Assembly: GCF_009176305.1 (NCBI RefSeq) | Contig: NZ_BLAJ01000002.1 | Coordinates: 992,001 to 1,056,000 of the forward strand | From: Martinezella dioscoreae | Lineage (GTDB): Bacteria > Pseudomonadota > Alphaproteobacteria > Rhizobiales > Rhizobiaceae | Length of the DNA stretch: 64,000 nucleotides | Direction of reading: 5' to 3' | Shown here: positions 10,295-19,600 of the stretch, in pieces | Position numbering within the stretch: position 1 is the stretch's first letter | How the letters are laid out: the number at the start of each line of letters is the position of its first letter | The notes under the pieces: generated by a model | What the model was told of the DNA's origin: nothing | Seen by the model: the letters and a program-made list of their open reading frames with translations, nothing else | Databases searched by the model: none | Translations under genes and position numbers: made by a program

Positions 10295-12226
10295 TCAGGC
10301 TCCGCGCTGCAGCTGATCGGCGCGGATCCAGACCAGCATCTCGCCCGGATCGCGATTGTCCCAGAGATGATAGGGCACGAAACGCGCGGTGGAGGCAGCG
10401 CTTTTCGGTCGTGTCGTCCGATAGAGATCGGAGCCCCAGTTGGCCTCATCGCGCATGACGGAAATATCGAGCGCCACCGCGCCCTCCAATGCCGCAATTT
10501 CCGTCGTCTTGGCGGAAACCGGATCGCTGGAAAGCGAGATGCCGTTGAGGTCGTGGCCATTGTCGGTGGTTTCGACGCAATAGACGAGCGGGCCGCGCAT
10601 CAGGGCAGCACGTCCGGCGTCCTGGCGGACTTTCGGATTGGCAAACAGCGTGCGCGGGATCAGCGGAAGGGTGAGGTCGACGCTGTCGCCCGCCTGCCAC
10701 TCCTGCTCGATGCGGGCATAGCCATCGACGGTAACCGTTGCCAGATCGACCGGCGCGCCATTGACTGCGAGCGTCGCGCCTTCGGCCCATTCGGGAATGC
10801 GCAGCGATAGTGCGAATTGGGCTGCACGATCGGGATTGACCTCGACGCGAATGGCGCCGTCCCAAGGATAGCGCGTCGTCTGGGAAAGCTGCACGGTCAG
10901 GCCACCGGCGAGAGGGACGCGGGCCTTGCTCTCGCCGTAGAGATGGACGGCGATCTCGTTGTCGGCCGCCGCATACATATAGGAGCCGACGGAGGCGAGT
11001 AGGCGTGCGATATTGGGCGGGCAGCAAGGGCAATGGTGCCAGGTCCAGCGGTGATGCGTGCCGGCGCTCTCCAGCGGATTTTCGTAGAAAAAGGTCTTGC
11101 CGTCCTGCGATAGCCCGGCCATCGCACCGTTATAGAGCGCCACTTCCATGATGTCGGCATAACGGCGGTTCGGGCCGCGGCCGAGCATGCGGTTGGCCCA
11201 GAAGACTAGGCCGACGGAGGCGCAGGTCTCGGCATAGGCGCTCTCGTTCGGCAGGTCGTAATAATCGGTGAAGCCTTCGTTCGAGGCAGCCGGCCCGATG
11301 CCGCCCGTCACATACATCTGCTTGGTCGTCAGGTCGTCCCAAAGCGTCTCGAGTGCTGCAGTCAGCGTATCGTCGTTATATTCCGTGGCGATATCGGCCA
11401 TGCCGGAATAGAGATACATGGCGCGCACGGCATGGCCCACGACCTTGGTCTGTTGGCGCACCGGCAGGTGCGACTGGCTGTATTCGTAGGTCTTCTGCAC
11501 AAAATTCTTTGGGTCGCGGCCATCGCGAAGCGCTTCCTCGGTGAAGAAATGCGGTTCTTGGCCACGCTCGTCGATGAAGTATTTCGCGAGATCGAGATAC
11601 TTCTTCGCACCGGTGACGCGGCCGAGCTTGACGAGGGCGAGCTCCACCTCTTCATGGCCGCAATAGCCGCGCAGCTGGCCTTCGCCATGCCCGAAAACGG
11701 TAATCATGTAATCGGCAAAGCGGCTCATGATATCGAGCAGCTTGCGCTTGCCCGTCGCCTGGTAATAGGCGACGGCCGCTTCGATCAGATGGCCGGCGCA
11801 ATAGAGTTCGTGATGATCGCGCAAATTGGTCCAGCGGCGGCCCGGCTGGACGCGCTGGAACCAGGCGTTCAGATAGCCGTCCTCCTGCTGCAGCTTTTCG
11901 TACATGTCGATGATGGCGTCCGCGCGCGCTTCCAGTTCGGCATTGGGGCGACGATAGAGCGAATAGGCGATGGTTTCGATCGACTTGCCGAGATCACTGT
12001 CCCAGAACATCTGCGTCGAGCCCGACCAGGTCTGCAAGGGAATGACGATGCCGGGGCTTGGCTGGTCCACGTCGATGGCTTTGATCATGCCGGCCTCGAC
12101 GCAGCGGTCGAGTAGCGTTGCTGCGGTGGAATTGCATATGGCATCCTGGCGAGCACCGAAGAGCCCTCCAAGTTCGACATTCGGAACGGGCAGGGGGCGA
12201 AACTGGCGGCTTTGCTTGTCAGACAT
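10295..12226 (-). CDS. Beta-L-arabinofuranosidase, glycoside hydrolase family 127 (DUF1680)
   Basis: A 643-residue (alpha/alpha)6-barrel hydrolase. The zinc-thiolate catalytic set of GH127 is visible: AETC, with the glutamate and first cysteine near residue 335, and HHCPCCPPN near residue 415 with the remaining cysteines including the nucleophile. There is no signal peptide, so it works in the cytoplasm on imported oligosaccharides. GH127 enzymes release L-arabinofuranose from beta-linked arabino-oligosaccharides such as those on hydroxyproline-rich plant wall proteins. It lies inside an ABC importer operon controlled by a LacI regulator, which supports a plant-arabinoside role. Exact linkage is inferred from the family. 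Confidence 0.88.
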   Translation of the reverse strand: MSDKQSRQFRPLPVPNVELGGLFGARQDAICNSTAATLLDRCVEAGMIKAIDVDQPSPGIVIPLQTWSGSTQMFWDSDLGKSIETIAYSLYRRPNAELEARADAIIDMYEKLQQEDGYLNAWFQRVQPGRRWTNLRDHHELYCAGHLIEAAVAYYQATGKRKLLDIMSRFADYMITVFGHGEGQLRGYCGHEEVELALVKLGRVTGAKKYLDLAKYFIDERGQEPHFFTEEALRDGRDPKNFVQKTYEYSQSHLPVRQQTKVVGHAVRAMYLYSGMADIATEYNDDTLTAALETLWDDLTTKQMYVTGGIGPAASNEGFTDYYDLPNESAYAETCASVGLVFWANRMLGRGPNRRYADIMEVALYNGAMAGLSQDGKTFFYENPLESAGTHHRWTWHHCPCCPPNIARLLASVGSYMYAAADNEIAVHLYGESKARVPLAGGLTVQLSQTTRYPWDGAIRVEVNPDRAAQFALSLRIPEWAEGATLAVNGAPVDLATVTVDGYARIEQEWQAGDSVDLTLPLIPRTLFANPKVRQDAGRAALMRGPLVYCVETTDNGHDLNGISLSSDPVSAKTTEIAALEGAVALDISVMRDEANWGSDLYRTTRPKSAASTARFVPYHLWDNRDPGEMLVWIRADQLQRGA

Positions 12227-12250
12227 GGCTTTGATCCGTTGTTCGAAGGG

Positions 12251-13114
12251 TTATTTCACCGCGCCGGCCATCAGCCCGCGCATGTAATAGCGTTGCAGAA
12301 GCAGAAAGACGATGACGCAGGGGATGGTCATGACGGCGATGCCGGCCTGGACCGCACCCCAGTTGACGGCACCGAGGCGACCGGTCCTGACGGCGATCAT
12401 CAGCACCGGCAGGGTGAATTTCTCGTTGCTCGACAGGAGCACCAGGGCGGCCAGGAACTCGTTCCAGGCGTTAAGGAAGGCGAAGATCGCAACGGTTGCG
12501 ACACCCGGCAGCACCAGCGGAAAGAGAACGCGGAAAAGAAGCTTCAGATCGCGCGCGCCATCGATGCGGGCCGCCTCCTCGATTTCCTTCGGTACTGCGT
12601 CGAAGGCATTGCGCATCATGAAGACCGAAAAGGGAAGCTGCAGCGTCACATAGACGAGCGTCAGCCCGATTAGGGAATTGTTAAGCCCGAGCCTTGCCAG
12701 GATGATAAAAAGCGGCGTCAGGATCGACTGGAAGGGGATCATCAGCGTCGCGATGATCAGGATGAAGAGCGCGCCCTTAAAGGGGAAATGATAGCGCGAG
12801 AAGCCGTAGCCGGCGAGCAGGCTGACGATGACGGTCAGAAGCACGGTTGCGACCGAGACGAAGAGCGAGTTCAGCGTATGCTGGATGACCCCGGCGCCGA
12901 AGCCATCGAGCGAGCGATAGGCGTCGAAGCTGAAGCCGGTCGTCGGCCATGGCGGCAAGGGTGGAAGGCTGGCTTCGGTTCCATGCCGGAATGACGATAG
13001 CAATGCGATCGCGAACGGCGCGAAGAAGAAGATGACGATGACGACGCCGATGCCGTGATAGCCGATGCCATCCAAGAGCTTACGCCTTGCGCGGCGTTCC
13101 TTTGCCGTGGTCAT
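12251..13114 (-). CDS. Sugar ABC transporter permease (MalG type)
   Basis: A 287-residue inner-membrane permease with about six predicted helices. The cytoplasmic coupling motif EEAARIDGARDLKLLFRVLFP is present near residue 190 as the EAA loop. The C-terminus ends RYYMRGLMAGAVK, the standard MalG-type tail. Its start overlaps the stop of the MalF-type permease by four bases, so the two are translationally coupled and should form a heterodimer. GH127 follows after a 24-base gap. Confidence 0.92.
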   Translation of the reverse strand: MTTAKERRARRKLLDGIGYHGIGVVIVIFFFAPFAIALLSSFRHGTEASLPPLPPWPTTGFSFDAYRSLDGFGAGVIQHTLNSLFVSVATVLLTVIVSLLAGYGFSRYHFPFKGALFILIIATLMIPFQSILTPLFIILARLGLNNSLIGLTLVYVTLQLPFSVFMMRNAFDAVPKEIEEAARIDGARDLKLLFRVLFPLVLPGVATVAIFAFLNAWNEFLAALVLLSSNEKFTLPVLMIAVRTGRLGAVNWGAVQAGIAVMTIPCVIVFLLLQRYYMRGLMAGAVK

Positions 13115-14028
13115 GGCTTGTCCTCCCCGACGCGCAGCAGCCAGAGCTGGACGATGCTGATCAGCACCAGGATGACGAGAAGCGCGATCGAGAGCGCTGC
13201 GCCATAGCCGAGGTTGAAGGACACGAAGGACTGGTTGAAGATGTAGTAGACGACCGAAATCATGCGGTTCTGCGGGCCGCCTGATGTCATGATATAGAAC
13301 TGGTCGAAGGCGAGCACCGAGCCCGTGATGGAGATGATCAGCGCGAGCGCGATCGTGCGGCGCATCAGCGGCAGGGTCAGATACCGGAAGCGCTGCCAGC
13401 GCCTCGCGCCATCGATGCGGGCCGCCTCGGTCAGTTCGGAGGGGATCGCCTGCAGGCCGGTCAGCAGGATGATCATGGTGAAGCCGGCGATCTTCCAGAC
13501 CACCATGACGATGATGGTTGCGAACGCCATGTCGAAATCGGCAAGCAGGTTCGGCCGCTTGTCGACAAGACCGAGTGCCAGGGCGACCGGTGCGAAGAAG
13601 CCGGCGTCGACATTGGCAAGCCAGACCCAGAGCAGCGAAGCCGTTGCAAGCCCCACGACGACCGGAAGGAAGATGATCGTTCGGTAGAAGCCCACGAACG
13701 GCCGGTGCTTTTCAACGAAGAAGGCGAGCGGAAAGGCAACGGCGAAGATCGCAATAGTGACGACGACGGTGTAATAGGCGGTGAAGCGCAGCGCTGCCAT
13801 GAAGCGCATGTCGGAGATCATGCGGACATAGTTTCCAAAGCCAATCCATCGGGGATTGCCGAGCAACGGCCAGTTGTGGAAGCTCATCCAGACGGTAAAG
13901 ACCACGGGCAGCACGAAGAAGACGATAACGAGCGCCATGGCCGGCGCGATGTAGAGAAACCCGTGCCAGCCGGCACGCTTTCGCCGTTTTCGCGGACGCG
14001 CGGTTGCGATAGCTCCAGGGCCAGCCAT
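13111..14028 (-). CDS. Sugar ABC transporter permease (MalF type)
   Basis: A 305-residue permease. The start MAGPGAIATARPRKRRK was chosen because GGGAG lies seven bases upstream; the frame stays open further upstream but without a ribosome site. A basic cytoplasmic head is followed by six membrane segments and the EAA loop TEAARIDGARRWQRF. It pairs with the MalG-type subunit encoded next. The gap to the binding-protein gene is 67 bases. Confidence 0.92.
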   Translation of the reverse strand: MAGPGAIATARPRKRRKRAGWHGFLYIAPAMALVIVFFVLPVVFTVWMSFHNWPLLGNPRWIGFGNYVRMISDMRFMAALRFTAYYTVVVTIAIFAVAFPLAFFVEKHRPFVGFYRTIIFLPVVVGLATASLLWVWLANVDAGFFAPVALALGLVDKRPNLLADFDMAFATIIVMVVWKIAGFTMIILLTGLQAIPSELTEAARIDGARRWQRFRYLTLPLMRRTIALALIISITGSVLAFDQFYIMTSGGPQNRMISVVYYIFNQSFVSFNLGYGAALSIALLVILVLISIVQLWLLRVGEDKP

Positions 14029-14095
14029 GGAATGCTCCCGATATTGCGATGGAGGGACCGGGGAGTGTCGAAGCTCCCCGGCGTTCATGGGTCGA

Positions 14096-15331
14096 TTATT
14101 GTTGGGCGTTGTCGATGATCGACTGCATCTCCGATTGGGCATTAGAGAATGCGCCATCGACATCGCTTCCGAAGATAGCTGCGTTGGTGAAGCCCGCCCA
14201 GGGACCGTTGGCGCTGTTGATCAGGTCGTTGAACTGCAGCGTATAGGGTGTCTTGGCGACGGCAATCGCCTTTAGGCCGACCTGCATGCGCGGATCCAGG
14301 CCCTGCAGCACCTGGTCGGCGATATCACCTCGCGTCGGCAGGCTACCGTATTTCGCCATGATCTTCTGTCCCTCAAGCGAATAGGTGTATTCGAGAAACT
14401 TTTTCACGGCATCGAGCTTCTTCGTGCCCTTGGAGATGACGAAATTATCGCCGCCGGCAAAAGAGGACGGTTTGCCGTCGACGCCGGGGATCAGGGTCAC
14501 GCCGAAGTGGATATCGGGATATTGCGTGATCAGCGTGCCGATCGAGAAGGCGCCGATGCTCTGCTGGCCGATCTTGCCGTTGCTGATGCTGAGGAAGTTC
14601 GCGCCAGTGTCACTTGCGGCACCCGCCGGCACCAGATCCTTCTTGACCATATTACGGTATATATCGACCGCCTTGCGCATTTGCGGCGTGTCGAGCGTCG
14701 CCTTCTTGCCGTCTTCCGAGAGAATGTCGGCACCAGCGCCCCAGACAAGCGGCGTAAAGGTGAAGATCATGCAGCCGCCGCAGCCGCCGCCGGAGAAATA
14801 GAACCCGTAGGTATCGCTGCCGAGCGCACGGATCTTTTCGGCATTGCTCGTGATCTCGTCCCAGCTGGTCGGCGCCTTTTCAGGGTCGAGGCCCGCCTTT
14901 TTGTAAAGATCCTTGTTCCAGGCAAAGACCGACGTCTCGACGGAGAGCGGCAGGCCATAGATGTGGCCGTCATAGGTGCCGAGCTTCACATGCGAGGGCG
15001 ACAGCGAATTGAAATAGGGTAGGCTCTTGGCCCAGTCCGTCAGGTCCTCGAGCTGGCCGGCGGCAGCAAAGGCCGGTGTATAGATGAGGTCCATCGACAG
15101 GGCGTCGGGCGCCTGGCCGCCGGCAATGGCCGTCGCGTATTTCTGCACGAGTTCGGCAAAAGGCACTTCGGTCAGCGTGACCTTGTCCTCGTGGCCGGCA
15201 TTATAGGCCTCGACGACCTTCTTGAAGGAATCGCCGATGCCGCTTCGCACCCACATGGAGATATTTTCGGCGGATGCGGCGGACGCAAGCATTAGGGATA
15301 TAAGGCCGGTTGCGGCCAGAAATCGCTTCAT
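14096..15331 (-). CDS. Sugar ABC transporter periplasmic binding protein
   Basis: A 411-residue exported solute-binding protein of the MalE-like type. The signal peptide is MKRFLAATGLISLMLASAASA, cleaved before ENISMW. Of two adjacent ATGs the second is preferred, because the strong GGAGGAG lies six bases before it and only three before the first. An unusual GGGCGGCMIF segment with two cysteines lies near residue 180 of the mature region. It delivers the sugar, probably arabinosides given the GH127 gene, to the permeases that follow. Confidence 0.92.
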   Translation of the reverse strand: MKRFLAATGLISLMLASAASAENISMWVRSGIGDSFKKVVEAYNAGHEDKVTLTEVPFAELVQKYATAIAGGQAPDALSMDLIYTPAFAAAGQLEDLTDWAKSLPYFNSLSPSHVKLGTYDGHIYGLPLSVETSVFAWNKDLYKKAGLDPEKAPTSWDEITSNAEKIRALGSDTYGFYFSGGGCGGCMIFTFTPLVWGAGADILSEDGKKATLDTPQMRKAVDIYRNMVKKDLVPAGAASDTGANFLSISNGKIGQQSIGAFSIGTLITQYPDIHFGVTLIPGVDGKPSSFAGGDNFVISKGTKKLDAVKKFLEYTYSLEGQKIMAKYGSLPTRGDIADQVLQGLDPRMQVGLKAIAVAKTPYTLQFNDLINSANGPWAGFTNAAIFGSDVDGAFSNAQSEMQSIIDNAQQ

Positions 15332-15347
15332 CATGTTCTCCTCCCAT

Positions 15348-15368
15348 GGGGCTACTCCCATCAGCCCC
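15348..15368 (-). other. Small hairpin between the regulator and binding-protein genes
   Basis: GGGGCT and AGCCCC form a six-base stem with a nine-base loop, just upstream of the strong ribosome site of the binding-protein gene. In an operon with a weakly needed repressor first and an abundant binding protein second, such a hairpin can mark an mRNA processing or stability point. No U-tract follows on the coding strand, so it is not a typical terminator. Confidence 0.4.
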
Positions 15369-15379
15369 TTTTCCTTTAA

Positions 15380-16417
15380 TCAACGACCGGGGCTTCCCCC
15401 GCATGATTGCCGCACGATAAGCTCGCAGGGCAAAGTTCTGATGCCAGGTTCGACGCTGCGTCCTTCCGCAAGCGCGAGAACCGTCAGCCCGGCCTCACGG
15501 CCAAGGGCTTTAAGATTCATATCGACCGTTGTCAGCGGCGGCCGGGTCTGGGCGGCGACGATCTCCCAATTGTCGAAACCGACCACCGAGACATCCTCCG
15601 GCACCCGTACGCCGCGCTCACGAAGCGCATCGACGACTGCACGGGCAATCTGGTCGTTGCCGCAGAAGATCGCATCCGGCTTTGCTCCGGCCACGCTCCA
15701 GAGCTTTGCGACGGCCTCGTGTCCCCAGGCCTCGGACCACATGCCGAACATGACCGGCAGTTCGTCTCCGGCGAGGTCGCGATAGGCCTTGGCGCGCTCA
15801 CGCACTGAAACGAAGCTTTCAGGACCGGTCACATGGGCAATCCGGCGTCGGCCAAGCCCCTGCAACCATTCGACAGCAAGGGCAGCCCCCTGATAGTCAT
15901 CCGCGCAGAAGGTGACGCTTCCCGGCGCCCCTTCAGTGAAGGCATAAATCACGGGAATCGGCAGATTGGACAGATCCACCGGCAGGCGGCGGTCGATCCG
16001 CTTTCCCGAGGCGATAATGCCATCCACATGCTTGTCCAGCATCGCGTCCACATGAACCTTCCCAAGCGCCGGATCGTCCTCGATCGTGCAAAGAAAAACC
16101 GAGACGCCGTGATCGACGAGTGCCTCCGTGATGCCGGCCATGACCGGCAGCGTGAAACGTCCGTAGGTATCATTTGTCAGAAGACCGATCGTGAACGTGC
16201 GATTGCTGAGCAAACCCTTGGCCAAGGCATTAGGACGGAAGCCTATGTCGGCGGCCGCGCGCTTGACCCTCTCGCGCGTCTCGTCGCCCATGCGGCCGGT
16301 ATTGTTCAAGGCCTTGGATGCCGTTGAAATGCTCACGCCTGCAGCCGCCGCAACGTCATGGATCGTTGCACGTCCGCTTTTCGCACGCTGATTTTCCAGA
16401 TGTCTTCTCCCAATCAT
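15380..16417 (-). CDS. LacI-family transcriptional regulator of the arabinoside operon
   Basis: A 345-residue LacI repressor. The helix-turn-helix is TIHDVAAAAGVSISTASKAL near residue 18, with the hinge NALAKGLL about 45 residues on. A periplasmic-binding-protein-like sugar domain follows to the C-terminus. It is the first gene of the operon and lies 48 bases before the binding protein. A perfect palindrome ends only five bases before the annotated ATG, and no ribosome site fits that ATG. A CTG 18 bases further on has GGGAG seven bases before it and could be the real start. Autoregulation through the two palindromes is likely. Confidence 0.9.
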   Translation of the reverse strand: MIGRRHLENQRAKSGRATIHDVAAAAGVSISTASKALNNTGRMGDETRERVKRAAADIGFRPNALAKGLLSNRTFTIGLLTNDTYGRFTLPVMAGITEALVDHGVSVFLCTIEDDPALGKVHVDAMLDKHVDGIIASGKRIDRRLPVDLSNLPIPVIYAFTEGAPGSVTFCADDYQGAALAVEWLQGLGRRRIAHVTGPESFVSVRERAKAYRDLAGDELPVMFGMWSEAWGHEAVAKLWSVAGAKPDAIFCGNDQIARAVVDALRERGVRVPEDVSVVGFDNWEIVAAQTRPPLTTVDMNLKALGREAGLTVLALAEGRSVEPGIRTLPCELIVRQSCGGSPGR

Positions 16418-16421
16418 TTTT

Positions 16422-16443
16422 CGTGAGAAAAGCTTTTCTCACG
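16422..16443. promoter_or_regulatory. Palindromic operator O1 before the lacI-type gene
   Basis: A perfect 22-base palindrome whose left half is CGTGAGAAAAG. Its core TGAGAAAAGCTTTTCTCA is identical to O2. The central AAAAGCTTTT is AT-rich rather than the CG centre usual for LacI sites. It abuts the regulator start, so binding would block transcription of the whole operon. Confidence 0.75.
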
Positions 16444-16456
16444 GCAAGAGTCAATA

Positions 16457-16474
16457 TGAGAAAAGCTTTTCTCA
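16457..16474. promoter_or_regulatory. Palindromic operator O2 upstream of O1
   Basis: A perfect 18-base palindrome, TGAGAAAAGCTTTTCTCA, identical to the core of O1. The centres of the two sites are 33 bases apart, close to three helical turns, so repressor dimers would sit on the same DNA face. This arrangement suggests cooperative binding. Confidence 0.75.
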
Positions 16475-16560
16475 AAAATTTCTGCGCGGAAGAGAAGGAG
16501 GCCCGGAAGCTGGATGAGGACCGTAGCGAATTTACAGATCACTGCAGAATGTGCACCATG

Positions 16561-16602
16561 AAAACGGAGCGGCGGCCGGGACCCTGCCGGTCCAGCCGCC
16601 GC
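16561..16602 (-). terminator. Rho-independent terminator of putA
   Basis: On the minus strand GCGGCGG pairs with CCGCCGC around an internal GGACCGGC-rich loop, followed within a few bases by CCGTTTT. It begins 25 bases after the putA stop. The stem is strong and the T-tract short. Confidence 0.55.
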
Positions 16603-16626
16603 GTAAGTTCTAGATCGCTGTCAGCT

Positions 16627-19600
16627 TTAGCCGATTGTCATCAGGCTGGCATTGCCACCGGCCGCCGCGGTGTTGATCGACGTCGTTACTTCTTCGAGCA
16701 GCCAGTTGAGGCAATAGGCATCGACGCTCTTGGCAATGTCCTCGCTCGACGCAGCCTGTGTGAGAACCAGCGGGCCGGGGATAGACGCGATCGTCTTGAT
16801 CGCCTGCTGGACGCGCTCGGCATTACCTTCGATGAGAGCGCCCGCAAACGGCCCATCCGCTGTCCAGTCCTTTGTCCAGGAGATGCGGTTTGCGATCTGC
16901 ACCGGCAAGCCATGAAGCTCGCCCTGCAGGCCCGATGCAGCATCGATGACGATTGAATTGCCTGTCGCAAGGCCTGCGGCGATTTGGACATGCAAGCCAA
17001 GTGCTGTCTGCGGAGCGAGCAGGATTCTCCCTCGTGGATGCAGGGCATAGAGGTTCAGCTCACCGACCGGGCCTTGCAGTTCGGTATTGAAGCCGAGCGA
17101 TGATTGGGCGGCGACGGCACGGGCCTGTTTGGCCGCATCCGCAGCGCCCTTGCTTTCGAGCCAGGCGATGAACTGCTGCGCAGCCGGGTCGGCCTGCACG
17201 GAGGCATTGCGCAGCGGTTCGGTCGGGGAGGCGACAAGGCGGCGCAGGTACATTGGGCCGCCCGCCTTCGGACCCGTGCCGGAAAGGCCGCGCCCGCCAA
17301 AGGGCTGGACGCCGACGACGGCGCCGATGGTATTGCGGTTGACGTAGAGATTGCCGGCGCGGACGCGCTCGGTGACATGGGCGATCGTATCGTCAAGCCG
17401 GGTGTGCAGGCCGAAGGTCAGGCCGTAGCCGGAGGCATTGATATCGGCGATCAGCTTGTCCAGGTTCTTGCGTTGATAGCGTATAATATGAAGAACGGGA
17501 CCAAAGACTTCCCGCTTCAGATCGCTCAGCTTCTTCAGCTCGATGATGGTGGGAGCAACGAAGGTGCCCTTGGCGGCGCTTTCGGGAAGGTCGAGCTGTT
17601 CGACATTGCAGCCAAGCTTGCGCATGCGTTCGATATGCTCGTCGATGCGGCGCCTGGCGTTGTCATCGATGACGGGGCCGATATCGACGGCGAGCCGATC
17701 GGTCCTGCCGACCGAGAGTTCGCGAAGAGCGCCGCGCAGCATGGCCAGCGTGCGATCGGCGACTTCATCCTGTAGGCAGAGGATGCGCAGGGCCGAGCAG
17801 CGCTGGCCGGCGCTGTCGAAGGCCGAGGCAATGACATCGCCGACGACCTGTTCGGCAAGCGCCGAGGAGTCGACGATCATGCCGTTCTGCCCGCCGGTTT
17901 CGGCAATTAAGGGAATCGGTTTACCGAATTTGGAAAGCCGTTCGGCCAGCTGAGCCTGGATCAGGCGGGCAACTTCCGTGGAACCGGTGAACATGACGCC
18001 GGCGGTTTCCGAAGCGTCGACGAGGGCGGCACCCATTTGCCCCCCGCCCGGGACAAATTGCAGAACATCGCGCGGAATGCCCGCTTCGTGCAGGATGCGG
18101 ACGCCTTGGGCTGCGATCAGCGGTGTATTGCCGGCTGGCTTCGCGACGACGGGATTGCCCGCGACCAAAGCGGCCGCAACCTGGCCGGTAAAGATCGCCA
18201 GCGGGAAATTCCATGGGCTGATGCAGACGACGGGGCCAAGGGGCACGCTCTCCGGCTTCAGTACTTGACGTGCCTGCGCAGCATAATAGCGAAGGAAGTC
18301 GATCGCTTCACGGATTTCACCGACCGCGTTCGCAGCCGATTTTCCGGCTTCGCGGATGGTCAGCCCGACGAGAACAGGCATCTCGCTCTGCATGAGATCG
18401 GCAGCACGTTCAAGAATGGTGGCCCGCTCAGCAGGGTTCACCGCGGCCCAACCTTCGGCTGCCGCGGCGGCAAACCGCATGACGTCGGCTGCATCCTGCG
18501 GCTCGAGCTCGGTGACATGGCCGACGACATCGCCATGATCGGCGGGATTGAGGACGGCGCGAGCCACGCCGCGTTCGGAGGCGTCTGCGAGAAGCGGCTT
18601 GGCGATCCAGTCCCTGGCTGCCGAGGCTTGCAGCTGCGCGGAGAGATCGGTTAGCGCCGCTTCATTCGAGAGATCGACGCCGGCGGAATTCCGTCGCGCG
18701 CCGCCGAACAGATCGGCCGGGAGAACGATCTTGTCGTGCTGTGCGCCGACCACGGTCATGCCGCGCACGATCTCGCCGGGATCGGCAATCAGCTCGGAAA
18801 CGGGCACGGCTGGGTCGGCGATCTTATTGACGAAAGAGGAGTTGGCGCCGTTTTCCAGCAGGCGGCGGACAAGATAGGCGAGCAGCGTTTCATGGGTGCC
18901 GACCGGCGCATAGATCCGGCAGGGGCGATTGAGATTTTCGGCGCCGACCACCTCTTCGTAGAGCGGCTCGCCCATGCCGTGCAGGCACTGAAACTCGTAT
19001 TTGCCGATAGCAAAGTCGTTCCCGGCCATATGGTAGATGGTGGCCAGGCTCTGCGCATTATGGGTGGCAAATTGCGGGAACACGACGTCGGTCGCGCCCA
19101 GGAGCTTCTTGGCGCAGGCGATGTAGGAGACGTCTGTATAGATCTTGCGTGTATAGACCGGAAAACCTTCCAGGCCGTCGAGCTGCGCGCGCTTGATCTC
19201 CGCGTCCCAATAGGCGCCCTTGACGAGGCGAACCATCAGGCGATGTCCGGAGCGGCGGGCAAGATCGATGATGAAATCGAGGACGAAGGGGCAGCGCTTG
19301 CCGTATGCCTGCACGACGAAGCCAATACCATCCCAGCCGGCGAGGGCCGGATCGAGGCACAGTTCTTCCAGAAGGTCGAGCGAGAGTTCGAGACGGTCTG
19401 CCTCTTCGGCATCGATGTTCAGGCCGATATTGTAGCCCTTGGCAAGCAGCGCCAACGCTTTCACCTTCGGCAGAAGTTCGCCCATCACCCTGTCGGCCTG
19501 CGAACGCGAATAGCGCGGGTGGAGCGCGGAGAGCTTGATGGAGATGCCGGGGCCTTCATAGATGCCGCGGCCAGCCGAGGCCTTGCCGATCGCATGGATG

